Part shown: piece by piece, positions 9,842 to 18,982 of the stretch | Layout of the letters: each line of letters begins with the position of its first letter | Position numbering within the stretch: position 1 is the stretch's first letter | Assembly: GCA_046233115.1 (NCBI GenBank) | Contig: JBJXHM010000006.1 | Coordinates: 186,001 to 250,000, forward strand | Origin: JACOMY01 sp046233115 | GTDB lineage: Bacteria; Pseudomonadota; Alphaproteobacteria; Kiloniellales; JACOMY01 | DNA length: 64,000 bases | Reading direction: 5' to 3' | Notes under the pieces: model-generated | The model's input: only the letters and a program-made list of their open reading frames with translations | Told to the model about the DNA's origin: nothing | Database searches by the model: none | Translations under genes and position numbers: made by a program

Positions 9842-12184
9842 CTAGCCCTTGTTCAGGTCGGGCAACAGGAAGACCTGGCCGGGGTAGATCAGGTCGGGAT
9901 CCCTGATCTGGCCCTCGTTGGCGGCGTAGATCGCGTGATAGAGGATGCCGCGGCCGTAGCTGCGCCGGGCGATGACCCAGAGCGAGTTGCCGGGCTGCAC
10001 CACCACGAAATCCTCGTTATCCGGCACCGAGAGCGGGGCGACGCGGGCGAAGGGGGTCTCGACCCGGGCCAGCACGGCGCCCTTGGCGTCGACCAGGTCG
10101 GCGCGCAGGCGATGCAAGCCGGGGGCGATCGTGGTCTCGGGCGCGAAGACCCACTGTCCCTTGGCATTGGCCTCGATGCGGCCGAAGAAACGGTTATCCA
10201 GATAGATCTGGATCTCGGACCCGGCCGGCGCCTGGCCGGAGATGCGGACCTTCCCCTCCAGGTCGTAGTCGACCGCGAGGATGCGCAACGCGCCGCTTTC
10301 CAGCTGGGTGCGACCCGGCGCCTGCAGGACCTGCGTCGGCTCCGGGCTGGCCTCGGACTTGGGTGCCAACACCACCAGCGGCTCCTTCGGGCTCGCTTTC
10401 GGCAGGCTCGCGGTCTCGGTCTCCTCGACCGTCTCCGGCGCTTCCGGCTTGGGCACATAGACCACCAGGTCGTCCTGCGCCTCCCAGCGCTTGCCGTCCT
10501 CGGTCAAGGCTACCAGGCGCAGGACCCGGCTGCCCGGCTCCAGCGGCCGGTCGGGAATCATCACCCAGTTGCCGTCGAGGTCGGCCTCCGCCTCGCCGAT
10601 CGTGCCCTTGTCGTCCTCCAGCACCACCTTGGAGTCCGGCGGCGCGCGCCCGGCGATGACGGCCGAACCATCGGGCTCTACCCGAACGATGTCGAAGGTC
10701 GGCGCCGTCTCCGGCGCCGCGGCTTCAGCGGGTGCGGCCGGGGCCGGCGCTGCCTCGCTGGAGGTTGTCGTCTCTGCCGGAAGCATTGCCACCTGAGGTT
10801 CGTCGGCGACTCCGCTCTCGGCCGTTACCGGGGTCGTGGTTTCAGGCGCCGTGGTTTCGGGGCCGGTGGTTTCGGGGGCGGTGGTTTCAAGGGCGGTGGT
10901 TTCAGGGGCCGCGGTCTGAGGAACGCTCTCGGCCGCCGTTTCCCTTTCAGGCTGGCCTTGCGGCTCAGCCGGCGCCGCGGGTTCCGTCGTGGCGACCGGA
11001 GTCACATCGCTCGGCTCGCCAGCAGACGGGCTCTCGCTCGGCGCTTTGGTCTGGTCTTGACTCGAGGCAACGGCGGTTTCCGTCGCTCCAGCCTCCTGCC
11101 GCGCCAGAGCGGCCTCGGCCGCCTCGGTCGTCTGCTCCGTCATGGACGCAGTCGTCTCGGCCGCCTCAGTAGCCGGTGCCGTCGTAGACGCGGTCGTCTC
11201 GGCCGCCTCGTTGGCCGGTGCCGTCGCAGACGCGGTCGTCTCGGCCGCCTCGCTGGCCGGCGCCGTCGTAGACGCGGTCGTCTCGGCCGCCTCGCTGGCC
11301 GGTGCCGTCGCAGACGCGGTCGTCTCGGCCGCCTCGCTGGCCGGCGCCGTCGTAGACGCGGTCGTCTCGGCCGCCTCGCTGGCCGGTGCCGTCGTAGACG
11401 TGGCCGTCTCGGCCGCCTCGCTGGCCGGCGCCGTCGTAGACGTGATCGTCTCGGCCGCCTCGCTGGCCGGTGCCGTCGTAGACGTGGCCGTCGCTGCGGT
11501 GCTCGCGGTCTCTCCGGCGGTGGTCGTGCCCGCTGGCGTCGCCGCCTCGGTCTGATCGGCCAGGTCACGAGCCGTGCTCTCGGCAGCGGGTGCCGCTTCG
11601 GTGCTTTCGGTCGCTACCGGGGCGGGCGTCTCCACCGCTGCAGCAGCGGTCTCTTGCTTGGTCTCGGGCGGGGCCACTTCGCTTGCCTTGGCATCGGTCG
11701 CGGTCTCGCTCGCTTCCGCCGTCTCTGCCTCGCTGCCGCTCTTTGGCTGCGCAGAGTCCGCGGGGACCTGAGCGCCCTCGCTGGCGAGGGCCGCCTCCGC
11801 GTCCCCTGTCGTGGCCCCCTCCTCCGCCTTGTCGGCTGCTTCACCGCCGCTCGTCGCCGCGGTTTCGGGCTGGGTCTCTTCGGCGCTCGCCGTCTCCGCG
11901 GGGGCCGGCTGGCTTTCCTCGGCTGCCGGGGCAGTCGTGACCGTGGTATCGGACTTTGCCGTATCCGCCGTCGGCGTCGCCTCGACCGTTTCCGCCTTCT
12001 CACCTTCGCTGCTGGCGTTTGCCTCGGCCTCGGCGGCTGTCTCGGTGGCGACCTGGGCCGCCCCACTTTCCGGAGCCGCCGCGGTCTGCGTTGCGCTCGG
12101 CGCCTCGGGCTTGGGCTGCCGGGCCAGGTAGAGGCCGTATCCGGCCATGCCGGCGATCAAGAGAGCAACGAACACGTAACGCAA
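9842..12184 (-). CDS. LysM domain protein with membrane anchor and long Ala/Thr/Glu-rich repeat region
   Basis: Probable envelope protein. A single TM segment at the N terminus (FVALLIAGMAGYGLYLA) is followed by about 450 residues of Ala/Thr/Glu/Ser-rich low complexity. Next come Ig-like segments typical of alphaproteobacterial LysM proteins (FDIVRVEPDGSAVIAGRAPP; ILAVDYDLEGKVRISGQAP) and a C-terminal LysM domain (VVVQPGNSLWVIARRSYGRG...LIYPGQVFLLP) that would bind peptidoglycan. The start is uncertain: TTG at 12184, placed just before the TM segment and after AGAAAG, is preferred. The frame stays open to a TTG at 12280, but the extra 32 residues look unrelated to a signal. The low-complexity part contains a 42-bp minisatellite. 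Confidence 0.85.
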   Translation of the reverse strand: MRYVFVALLIAGMAGYGLYLARQPKPEAPSATQTAAAPESGAAQVATETAAEAEANASSEGEKAETVEATPTADTAKSDTTVTTAPAAEESQPAPAETASAEETQPETAATSGGEAADKAEEGATTGDAEAALASEGAQVPADSAQPKSGSEAETAEASETATDAKASEVAPPETKQETAAAAVETPAPVATESTEAAPAAESTARDLADQTEAATPAGTTTAGETASTAATATSTTAPASEAAETITSTTAPASEAAETATSTTAPASEAAETTASTTAPASEAAETTASATAPASEAAETTASTTAPASEAAETTASATAPANEAAETTASTTAPATEAAETTASMTEQTTEAAEAALARQEAGATETAVASSQDQTKAPSESPSAGEPSDVTPVATTEPAAPAEPQGQPERETAAESVPQTAAPETTALETTAPETTGPETTAPETTTPVTAESGVADEPQVAMLPAETTTSSEAAPAPAAPAEAAAPETAPTFDIVRVEPDGSAVIAGRAPPDSKVVLEDDKGTIGEAEADLDGNWVMIPDRPLEPGSRVLRLVALTEDGKRWEAQDDLVVYVPKPEAPETVEETETASLPKASPKEPLVVLAPKSEASPEPTQVLQAPGRTQLESGALRILAVDYDLEGKVRISGQAPAGSEIQIYLDNRFFGRIEANAKGQWVFAPETTIAPGLHRLRADLVDAKGAVLARVETPFARVAPLSVPDNEDFVVVQPGNSLWVIARRSYGRGILYHAIYAANEGQIRDPDLIYPGQVFLLPDLNKG
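11151..11486 (-). repeat. 42-bp minisatellite, eight tandem copies, inside the LysM gene
   Basis: Eight contiguous 42-bp units differing at a few positions, encoding the 14-residue unit ETTASTTAPASEAA and close variants. More degenerate copies flank it on both sides. The unit length is a multiple of three, so copy-number changes keep the frame. The substitutions alternate between neighbouring copies (GGTGCCGTCGCAG versus GGCGCCGTCGTAG), which suggests past duplication of two-unit blocks. Confidence 0.92.
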
Positions 12185-12437
12185 GGTCGGAGACTTTCTT
12201 TCTCTATCGACGTCGATGAGGGCTAGGAGGCCGATTCTGAAGGAATTCTGGACCTCCACCCGCCAAGTGCCAGACTGCAATGAAATAGTAAAGCATGACC
12301 TCGCCCTTTGTTAGCCGCCGGGCAAGGCGTTTCGCCACCGGATGCACCTCTCCCGAGGACTGCGGCATCAGAGCTACAGGTGCGAGCGCGCCGACACTGG
12401 GTTAGACTGAGCGCCCGACCATCCAGGAAGGCGACCC

Positions 12438-13025
12438 ATGGCGAGCTGGCCCGGCAGTATCTGTGTCTTCTGCGGCGCGTCGCGCGACTTGCCGGCCCGA
12501 CACCTGTCACTGGCCCGACGGCTGGCCCGCGTGCTGGTCGCCGAGGAGGTGACGGTGATCTACGGCGGCGGCAAGCAGGGCTTGATGGGCGCGCTGGCCG
12601 ACGAGGTGATCGCGGCTGGCGGCGAGCTGATCGGTATCATCCCCGAGTTTCTGGTGCGGGTGGAGGTCGCCCATCCGGGCGTCGAGCACATGCTGGTGGT
12701 GGAGAGCATGCACGCCCGCAAGCGCCTGATGGCAGAGCGCTCCGACGCCTTCTGCGTGCTGCCGGGCGGCATCGGCACCCTGGAAGAGGCGGTGGAGATG
12801 ATGACCTGGGGGCAGCTCGGCCTGCACGCCAAGCCGCTGGTCTTCCTCGACCCCGACGGCTTCTGGGACGACCTGGAGCGCCTCTTTCTCGCGATGCAGC
12901 GCCAGCACTACCTGCGGGTCCCGACCGAGCAGACGCTCTATCGCGTGGCCGATGCGGAAGCGGTACTGGACTGCCTGCGCGCGATCCGCCCGGAGGTGAC
13001 GCCGGAGCTGCTGCAGCGCGGCTAG
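12438..13025 (+). CDS. TIGR00730/LOG family protein (cytokinin riboside 5'-monophosphate phosphoribohydrolase-like)
   Basis: Rossmann-fold protein of 195 residues. The nucleotide-binding start is ICVFCGASRD, and YGGGKQGLMG and the family signature PGGIGTLEE (about residues 111-119) follow, with the conserved Arg-Lys pair in MHARKRLM. Characterised LOG proteins hydrolyse nucleoside 5'-monophosphates to base and ribose 5-phosphate. In non-plant-associated bacteria the physiological role is usually unclear, and a function in purine nucleotide salvage or disposal is the safer reading. Start ATG with AGGAAGG 7 nt upstream. It stands alone upstream of icd, with a 116-bp gap. Confidence 0.92.
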   Translation: MASWPGSICVFCGASRDLPARHLSLARRLARVLVAEEVTVIYGGGKQGLMGALADEVIAAGGELIGIIPEFLVRVEVAHPGVEHMLVVESMHARKRLMAERSDAFCVLPGGIGTLEEAVEMMTWGQLGLHAKPLVFLDPDGFWDDLERLFLAMQRQHYLRVPTEQTLYRVADAEAVLDCLRAIRPEVTPELLQRG

Positions 13026-13141
13026 CCTGCCGCTAGTCCGCCGCTAGCCTGCCGTGCGCGCATGCGATCTTGCACCGCAGCAAAAGGCTGCTATGGTCCG
13101 GCCGCACAGGCCAGACAACGGTATAAGGACGGACTTCCGCC

Positions 13142-14353
13142 ATGGCGAAGATCAAGGTGAAGAATCCCATCGTCGAGCTCGACGGCGACGAAATGACCCG
13201 GATCATCTGGGCGATGATCAAGGAGAAGCTGATCTTCCCCTACCTCGACGTGAACCTCGACTACTACGACCTCAGCATCGAACATCGCGACGCCACCGAC
13301 GATCAGGTGACGGTGGATGCCGCCAACGCCATCAAGAAGTACGGCGTCGGCGTCAAGTGCGCGACCATCACCCCGGACGAGGCCCGGGTCGAGGAGTTCG
13401 GGCTGAAGAAGATGTGGCGCTCGCCCAACGGCACCATCCGCAACATCCTGGGCGGCACCATCTTCCGCGAGCCGATCATCATGGCGAACGTGCCGCGCCT
13501 GGTACCGGGCTGGACCCAGCCGATCATCATCGGCCGTCATGCCTATGGCGACCAGTACCGCGCGACCGACTTCGTGGTGCCGGGCAAGGGCGAACTCACC
13601 ATGACCTTCAAGGGTGAAGACGGCACGACCATCGAGCACAAGGTCTTCGACTTCCCGGGCGGCGGCGTCGCCATGTCGATGTACAACCTCGACAGCTCGA
13701 TCCGCGACTTCGCGCACGCCTGCCTGAAGTACGGCCTGCAGCGCAAGGTGCCGGTCTACCTCTCGACCAAGAATACCATCCTCAAGGCCTACGACGGCCG
13801 CTTCAAGGATCTCTTCCAGGCGATCTACGAGCAGGAGTACGAGGCCGAATTCAAGGCCGCCGGCATCTCGTACGAGCACCGCCTGATCGACGACATGGTG
13901 GCCGCGGCGCTGAAGTGGTCGGGCGGCTATGTCTGGGCCTGCAAGAACTACGACGGCGACGTGCAGTCCGACACCGTGGCCCAGGGCTTCGGCTCGCTGG
14001 GTCTGATGACCTCGGTGCTGATGACCCCGGACGGCAAGACCGTCGAGGCCGAGGCCGCGCACGGCACGGTCACCCGCCATTACCGCGAGCACCAGAAGGG
14101 CAAGGCGACCTCGACCAACCCGATCGCCTCGATCTTCGCCTGGACCCGCGGCCTCACCTTCCGCGCGCTGCAAGACGAGACCCCCGAGGTTGGCGAGTTC
14201 GCCCAGACCCTGGAGAAGGTCTGCGTGGAGACGGTGGAGAGCGGCTTCATGACCAAGGACCTGGCGCTGCTGATCGGCGAGGAGCAGAGCTGGCTGACCA
14301 CTGGCGAGTTCATGGACAAGCTGGACGAGGGCCTGAAGAAGGCGATGGCCTAA
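13142..14353 (+). CDS. icd: NADP-dependent isocitrate dehydrogenase
   Basis: TCA-cycle enzyme converting isocitrate to 2-oxoglutarate, CO2 and NADPH; 403 residues, full length for the homodimeric eukaryote-like class found in many alphaproteobacteria. Diagnostic segments are VELDGDEMTRIIW at the N terminus, the substrate-binding SPNGTIRN, RHAYGDQYRATDF, the metal-binding DDMVAAALK and EAAHGTVTRHYREHQKG near the nucleotide site. Start ATG with AAGGACGG upstream. Two hairpins follow the stop codon. Confidence 0.97.
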   Translation: MAKIKVKNPIVELDGDEMTRIIWAMIKEKLIFPYLDVNLDYYDLSIEHRDATDDQVTVDAANAIKKYGVGVKCATITPDEARVEEFGLKKMWRSPNGTIRNILGGTIFREPIIMANVPRLVPGWTQPIIIGRHAYGDQYRATDFVVPGKGELTMTFKGEDGTTIEHKVFDFPGGGVAMSMYNLDSSIRDFAHACLKYGLQRKVPVYLSTKNTILKAYDGRFKDLFQAIYEQEYEAEFKAAGISYEHRLIDDMVAAALKWSGGYVWACKNYDGDVQSDTVAQGFGSLGLMTSVLMTPDGKTVEAEAAHGTVTRHYREHQKGKATSTNPIASIFAWTRGLTFRALQDETPEVGEFAQTLEKVCVETVESGFMTKDLALLIGEEQSWLTTGEFMDKLDEGLKKAMA

Positions 14354-14362
14354 CCAGCACAC

Positions 14363-14380
14363 GAGGGGCGAAGGCCCCTC
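14363..14380 (+). terminator. Short GC hairpin just after icd
   Basis: GAGGGGC-GAAG-GCCCCTC, a 7-bp perfect stem with a GAAG tetraloop, 10 bp after the icd stop. There is no proper T-run after it, so it may act with the next hairpin or protect the 3' end of the mRNA. Confidence 0.45.
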
Positions 14381-14398
14381 CTTGCCATGGCTTTCGAG

Positions 14399-14430
14399 AG
14401 GCCGCCGGCGTCCCGCGTCGGCGGCCTTTC
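14399..14430 (+). terminator. Rho-independent terminator of icd, possibly bidirectional
   Basis: AGGCCGCCG, 11-nt loop, CGGCGGCCT, then TTTC: a 9-bp perfect stem. It lies between the converging icd and glycosyltransferase genes and could stop transcription from both, although the T-run is short. Confidence 0.7.
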
Positions 14431-14450
14431 TCGTTGCGGGTCTCCGTCCT

Positions 14451-16271
14451 TCAGACGGGGCGGTGCCGGATGGTCGTGAGCCGGGTGAGCAAACGCCCGA
14501 TCCGGAAAAGCACGAGGCGGACGGCGACCAACGCGCCCTCGACCGCCAGCCGCAGCCGCTTGCCGCTCTGCCTCCCCGCCCCGCTCGCACAGGCCGCGTC
14601 CAGCACGTAGCGGCGGAGCAGTAGGGCGAAGTAGGCGTTGGCCAGCCCGGCGGGTAGCCGCGCACAGCCGTCGAAGACCTCCTCCAGGCGCGCACCCACC
14701 GCCCGCTGCAGGGCCGCTGAGCCGCGCGGCTCGCGAAACACCCGGACGGATGCCACATCGAAGAAGTCCCGGTCCAGCCACTTCGGCCGCGCCGGTGCCC
14801 GACCGAGACCGGGTTCGCGTGCCAGGCGCGCCGCTGCCGCCTGTTCACCGGCCAGCAGCAAGGTGACGAAGTGGGCTTGCAGGCGCCGGACCTTGGCCAA
14901 TTCCAGCCGCCGCCGCGACAGTAGCAGCGCCCGTTCCGGCCGTGGCAGCACCAGGCGGGGCTGCGCGGGCGCCTGCGCCAGCCGGTCCAGGAAGCGCAGG
15001 CAACCCTCCAGATGCCGGTCGCGGTGGGCGTTGGTGGCGGAGCCTCCGTGCCAACGATAGGCCACCAGCGGGGCCTCGCCACAGCTCGCAGCGGACCAGC
15101 CGTCGCGCAGGATCTCGACCAGGTAGGCCCAGTCCTCGGCGTGGGCGATGCCCTCCGGGAACTGCGCCCGCTTCATCAGTGGCCGCTGGCCCATCAGCGT
15201 GGTCAGATGAAAGGGCATGGCATAGCTGCCGGCGAACCAGACCCGCGCCGACTGGCCGAAGGCCATGCCGAGGTCGCGGCCGGTCTCGTCGACGAAGACC
15301 GCGCGGCCACCGCAGAGGACCTCTCCGGACTCGGCCAGCAGTGCCAGGCGCCGCGCGAGCGAGTCCGGCAGCATGATGTCATCGGCGTCGGCGAAGCAGA
15401 GAAAATCGCCGCGAGCGGCCTCCATGCCGCTGTTCCTGGCCACCGACACCCCGCGGTTAGGCTGCTCGATCACCCGGATACGAGGATCGCGCGCCGCGGC
15501 GGCCGCGAGGATCGCCGCGCTGCCGTCGCTGGAGCCGTCGTTCACACAGATCAGCTCGAAATCGCTGACCGACTGGCTGCGGATGCTCGCCAGCGCCTCG
15601 CCCAGGTAGCGTTCCGCATTGTAGACCGGCATGACAATGCTGATCGTTGGCAGGGACGCCTCGGCCCCTGTCGGCGGCGGCACCGCATAGGGGCGAAGAC
15701 AGGCCAGCCCCAGACTGTCGAAGCAGTGAAAGCGCAGCCCCCTGGCAGAGAGGAACAGCAAGCGCTGATCCACCGCCTCCAGCAGGGCCGGCTTCAGGTC
15801 CCGCAGGCCCCAGGCAGCCGGGTCGAAGCCGACGCGCCCACCGGATGGCGACCCGACGGACGAGAGGCAATGCGCCAGCAACGCGAAGACCGCAGTGAGC
15901 AGCGGATGGTCCAAAGGGTGGTTGCGGCAGAGCGCCTGCCAGGCCGCATCGCCCGTGCCCGCTACCACGACCCGGTCGGCTGCCTGACCAAGGTCGAGCC
16001 CGGCGGCCTGCCGGGCGCTCAGGACCAGGCGGCAGCCGCTGCCGAGCAGAGGCTCACCGATCAGCGCAGCAAGGTCCTCGACCGGCCGGCCCTGCCGATC
16101 GAAGGGGAGCAGCAAGCGCGTGCCGGCCGCCGGCGCTGCCGCAGTGCCCGCGTGCCAGAGCCTCAGGTCGAACCGCGGCGGCAGCGAGGGATCCGCGGCG
16201 CGCTCGGCCAGCCAGTCGGCGAGACGCTCGAACGAGAGCAGGCTTTCGCCGCCCGATCGGCCTTCGCTCAC
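14451..16271 (-). CDS. Family 2 glycosyltransferase with extra N- and C-terminal regions
   Basis: Predicted cytosolic sugar transferase of 606 residues. A GT-A domain occupies about residues 205-420: TISIVMPVYNAERYLGEAL, then LICVNDGSSDGS, then the metal-binding CFADADDIMLPDSLARR, then AHAEDWAYLVEIL. The first 200 residues form an unassigned domain and the last 180 are Arg/Leu-rich and helical, ending in a basic hydrophobic segment that could touch the membrane. The start is set at the GTG at 16271; no ATG fits upstream of the GT domain and the Shine-Dalgarno is weak. It diverges from two sulfotransferase-like genes, suggesting a small surface-glycan or lipid-decoration locus. Confidence 0.8.
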   Translation of the reverse strand: MSEGRSGGESLLSFERLADWLAERAADPSLPPRFDLRLWHAGTAAAPAAGTRLLLPFDRQGRPVEDLAALIGEPLLGSGCRLVLSARQAAGLDLGQAADRVVVAGTGDAAWQALCRNHPLDHPLLTAVFALLAHCLSSVGSPSGGRVGFDPAAWGLRDLKPALLEAVDQRLLFLSARGLRFHCFDSLGLACLRPYAVPPPTGAEASLPTISIVMPVYNAERYLGEALASIRSQSVSDFELICVNDGSSDGSAAILAAAAARDPRIRVIEQPNRGVSVARNSGMEAARGDFLCFADADDIMLPDSLARRLALLAESGEVLCGGRAVFVDETGRDLGMAFGQSARVWFAGSYAMPFHLTTLMGQRPLMKRAQFPEGIAHAEDWAYLVEILRDGWSAASCGEAPLVAYRWHGGSATNAHRDRHLEGCLRFLDRLAQAPAQPRLVLPRPERALLLSRRRLELAKVRRLQAHFVTLLLAGEQAAAARLAREPGLGRAPARPKWLDRDFFDVASVRVFREPRGSAALQRAVGARLEEVFDGCARLPAGLANAYFALLLRRYVLDAACASGAGRQSGKRLRLAVEGALVAVRLVLFRIGRLLTRLTTIRHRPV

Positions 16272-16634
16272 GCTGCGTCGTCCATGTCCTGATCCTCGGC
16301 CCTTGGGCAGAGCCGTCCTCCACTTGCATCCCTCTCCAGCGCAGGTAGGCCTTTGGGCCGCGCGCCGCTCCCTACATAGCGAAACGCCACAGTGTTGCAA
16401 TTGCCAAAGCCGGAGCCCGCCATCGTCGGCAGGAGGCCCCTGCCCCCGGAACCGCCGGAGAAATCGCTCTGCGATAGCAGCCTGGCCTTCTACGCCCCTT
16501 GCTCCCTTGACCGCTCTACCCCATCTTATCCGACGCGAGGTTGCAGAGCGGAAAGCGTCCCCTCCGAGTCTCCGATCATCTCTGTCGGCGCCTTTCTGGC
16601 CTGACCTGCAGTTCAACCACCTTTTTCGACAATC
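16272..16634. other. Divergent intergenic region upstream of the glycosyltransferase and sulfotransferase-like genes
   Basis: A 363-bp stretch with no credible gene. It must hold the promoters of both divergent units. I see no clear -35/-10 pair, palindrome or riboswitch-like structure. An open frame covering it on the plus strand has no Shine-Dalgarno and no recognisable protein. Confidence 0.4.
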
Positions 16635-17618
16635 GTGAGCGCTACACAGCTTGCCATCCAGATCAGGCCGCCGGGCGGACGGCTCTTCGGCCCTGCCGTG
16701 TGGGTCACTTGGCCCCTGACAGCGGGGGAACCGGCGTCCGACTACCAGGATCTGCGCCTGCCCGACCTGACGGCCAAGGGCAGGGCGGAATGGATCAGGT
16801 CGGGCGACGAGACTGCAGTGCTGGCACGGGCCCAGCGCTTTCTCGACAAGCCGCCGGACGATCGGACCAGGGCCTTCCTCTCGCTGCCCAGCAACCTGCT
16901 CGACGAGGCCCTCGCGGAGCGACTGAGGACCCTGATCCGGACCTATCCGACAAGGCTTCGCCTCGGCGTGACCCTGCTGCGCCAGGACGCAGCATTGCTG
17001 GCCGGCTATGGCCAGGCGGTGATCGAGGGCTATGGCCTCGACTTCCAGGCCTGGTGTGAGGCCCCGGCGATCCGGGCAGCGGTCGACTACCCCCTGCTGT
17101 TCGAGCGCCTGGACGCGCCGGCGAACGATATCGTCCAGTGCAGCGAGGATGCACTGGGTTTGCGGCGCAGCCTGCGCGGCCTGCTGCTCCCGGCACTTTC
17201 GACCGAGCGCGCCGAGGCCATCGACCGGCAAGCGCCGCGCTTCATCGAGCCCGCCGGGCTCTCGTTCCTTGCCCGTCTGATGGCCGGGGGCCTTGCGACC
17301 AAGGACCGGAACGCGCGGCGCGACCTGCAATCGGTCACCACCTTTCTGCGCGAGGCGCGGAGCGCGCCGATCGAAGGGCTGCGCATCCCGCTGCCGGCAC
17401 GGCTTCGAGAGACCCTCGAGAAGGACAACGAGCGCCTGTCGGCTCTCTGCGGCGCCAAGCTCCGGCTGCCCGAGAGTCCCGGCGGCCCGGAGAGCGGCGA
17501 CGCCAAGGAAGACGACCATTGTAACGCCATTTTTCTCAGCTATTTGCAGCATCTAGGTAAAGAGGTGCTGGAGCGCGAAGAGGCTCTGGGCCGCCTGCAA
17601 AACCTAGAGGGGCACTGA
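16635..17618 (+). CDS. Hypothetical protein resembling the neighbouring sulfotransferase but lacking the PAPS loop
   Basis: Unrecognised by itself; 327 residues starting at GTG, with no clear Shine-Dalgarno. By eye, its middle and C-terminal parts follow the sulfotransferase encoded 60 bp downstream: AFLSLPSNLLDEALAERLRT matches SILLSSELCARFDLKAMRRL, LRQDAALLAGYGQAVIEGYG matches LRRQLDLLHSAYSTSLRNGF, and EKDNERLSAL matches ERSNERVRRR near the end. The place of the PAPS-binding GMPKTGST loop is taken by PPGGRLFGPAVWVTW. This suggests a sulfotransferase-fold protein without the catalytic loop, perhaps a partner or a diverged copy. The homology is inferred from short matches and needs a profile search. 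Confidence 0.6.
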   Translation: MSATQLAIQIRPPGGRLFGPAVWVTWPLTAGEPASDYQDLRLPDLTAKGRAEWIRSGDETAVLARAQRFLDKPPDDRTRAFLSLPSNLLDEALAERLRTLIRTYPTRLRLGVTLLRQDAALLAGYGQAVIEGYGLDFQAWCEAPAIRAAVDYPLLFERLDAPANDIVQCSEDALGLRRSLRGLLLPALSTERAEAIDRQAPRFIEPAGLSFLARLMAGGLATKDRNARRDLQSVTTFLREARSAPIEGLRIPLPARLRETLEKDNERLSALCGAKLRLPESPGGPESGDAKEDDHCNAIFLSYLQHLGKEVLEREEALGRLQNLEGH

Positions 17619-17678
17619 CTCCACCCTTGATGCTTCGCTCCCACTCTCCCTGTCGTTACGGAGTGCGCCACCACGGCC

Positions 17679-18806
17679 ATGTTCAAGCGCTTCAGGCTTG
17701 ACCGCTCCGGCAGCGAGCCTGCCGCCGGTCGTACGATCACCATTCATGTCGGCATGCCCAAGACCGGCTCGACGACGATCCAGCGCTTCCTCTACGCCAA
17801 CCGCGATACGCTCGGCACGTTGGGCATCGCGCTACTGGACTGCTTCCAACAACCGAACAACGTCGGCCTCGCGTTCTACGCTCGCGACAAGAGCCGGTCC
17901 GGCTCCAGCGACCGGCGGTCCACGACCTACGGTCAGCAGGGGCTGGGCAGCCGGGCGGAGGTCGAGCGCTACCGCAAGGAGGTCCGGGCCAAGCTCGCGG
18001 CCGAGATCGAGGCCCTGCCGGTCTCCGCACACAGCATCCTTCTCTCCTCTGAGCTCTGCGCCCGCTTCGACCTCAAGGCGATGCGCCGGCTGCGGGCCCT
18101 GTTCCGACCCTATGCAGCAGAGATCCGCATCGTCATCTGCCTGCGTCGGCAGCTCGACCTGCTGCACAGCGCCTACAGCACCTCGCTGCGTAACGGTTTC
18201 GCCGGGACCTTTGCCGAGCATGTCGAGCGCGACGCCGGGGCCGACTACCTGGACTATGACCGCAAGCTGGCGCTCTGGGCCCGGGTCTTCGGCCGGGACA
18301 GGGTTTCGGTCGCGCTCTATCGCAACGACCTCTGGCCCGACGGCGATCTGGTCCACGAGTTCTGCGACAAGGCCGGGATTCCCTATCGCCAGTCCTTCGT
18401 ACGGCCGGACAGCGCCAACAAGTCACTGGACCACCGCGTGCAGGGCTTCCTCGAGCAGGTGAACCGCATCTATCCGACGGAGCCGAGCCAGGGCGACTTC
18501 GCCGGTTGGCGCTTCCTCACCTCGGCACTGGCGCGCGGCGACTACTCCGGACTGCCGCGCCGCGAGACGGCCCCGGTGCCGAAAACCATCGTCGCGCGTT
18601 TCGAGCGCTCTAACGAGCGGGTTCGGCGCCGCTGGTTCCCGGACCTCCCCGCGCTCTTCCCCGCAGAAGGCGATGGCCGAGCCGCGGAGGCCGCCCGCGA
18701 TCCCGGCGCGCAGGTGGTCGCCGCACTGATGGTCGACGCGATCGAGCGCGCCCTCGACCGACGCGACGTCCTGGACCAGCGAATTGACCAGGCGCGGCAA
18801 GGCTGA
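17679..18806 (+). CDS. Sulfotransferase family protein
   Basis: Predicted PAPS-dependent transferase of 375 residues that would add sulfate to a carbohydrate, lipid or protein. The 5'-phosphosulfate loop is clear: HVGMPKTGSTTIQRFL, with Lys28, Thr29, Ser31 and Thr32. The 3'-phosphate region is probably around RIVICLRRQLDLLHSAYSTSLRNGF. The C terminus carries FERSNERVRRRWFPDLPALFP, a pattern seen in bacterial members. It follows the truncated-looking homologue by 60 bp and is probably cotranscribed with it. The glycosyltransferase across the divergent region suggests a sulfated surface glycan. Confidence 0.82.
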   Translation: MFKRFRLDRSGSEPAAGRTITIHVGMPKTGSTTIQRFLYANRDTLGTLGIALLDCFQQPNNVGLAFYARDKSRSGSSDRRSTTYGQQGLGSRAEVERYRKEVRAKLAAEIEALPVSAHSILLSSELCARFDLKAMRRLRALFRPYAAEIRIVICLRRQLDLLHSAYSTSLRNGFAGTFAEHVERDAGADYLDYDRKLALWARVFGRDRVSVALYRNDLWPDGDLVHEFCDKAGIPYRQSFVRPDSANKSLDHRVQGFLEQVNRIYPTEPSQGDFAGWRFLTSALARGDYSGLPRRETAPVPKTIVARFERSNERVRRRWFPDLPALFPAEGDGRAAEAARDPGAQVVAALMVDAIERALDRRDVLDQRIDQARQG

Positions 18807-18982
18807 TGCCCACCTCGGACTTGCGAAGATTCCCCGCAAGCCTTCAAGGGTTAAGGCGCGGGCAGCGGCCACGACGGGAAAAATCGGCAGCCGCGCTTGC
18901 CTTGCGAAGAGTTTACATCGGTCGAGAGCCTGTGAGAGAAGCCCTCTGTTCGCATCCGAACCCACCAGATAGAGAGAAAGCG

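Noticed and set aside
11142..11555. Repetitive plus-strand frame (AVVSAASLAGAV repeats) over the minisatellite
   Set aside because: A 42-bp repeat is open in several frames. Only the minus-strand frame has a membrane anchor upstream and a LysM domain downstream.
14399..14430. Attenuator or riboswitch for the glycosyltransferase gene
   Set aside because: The hairpin lies at the 3' ends of converging genes, so terminator is the simpler reading.
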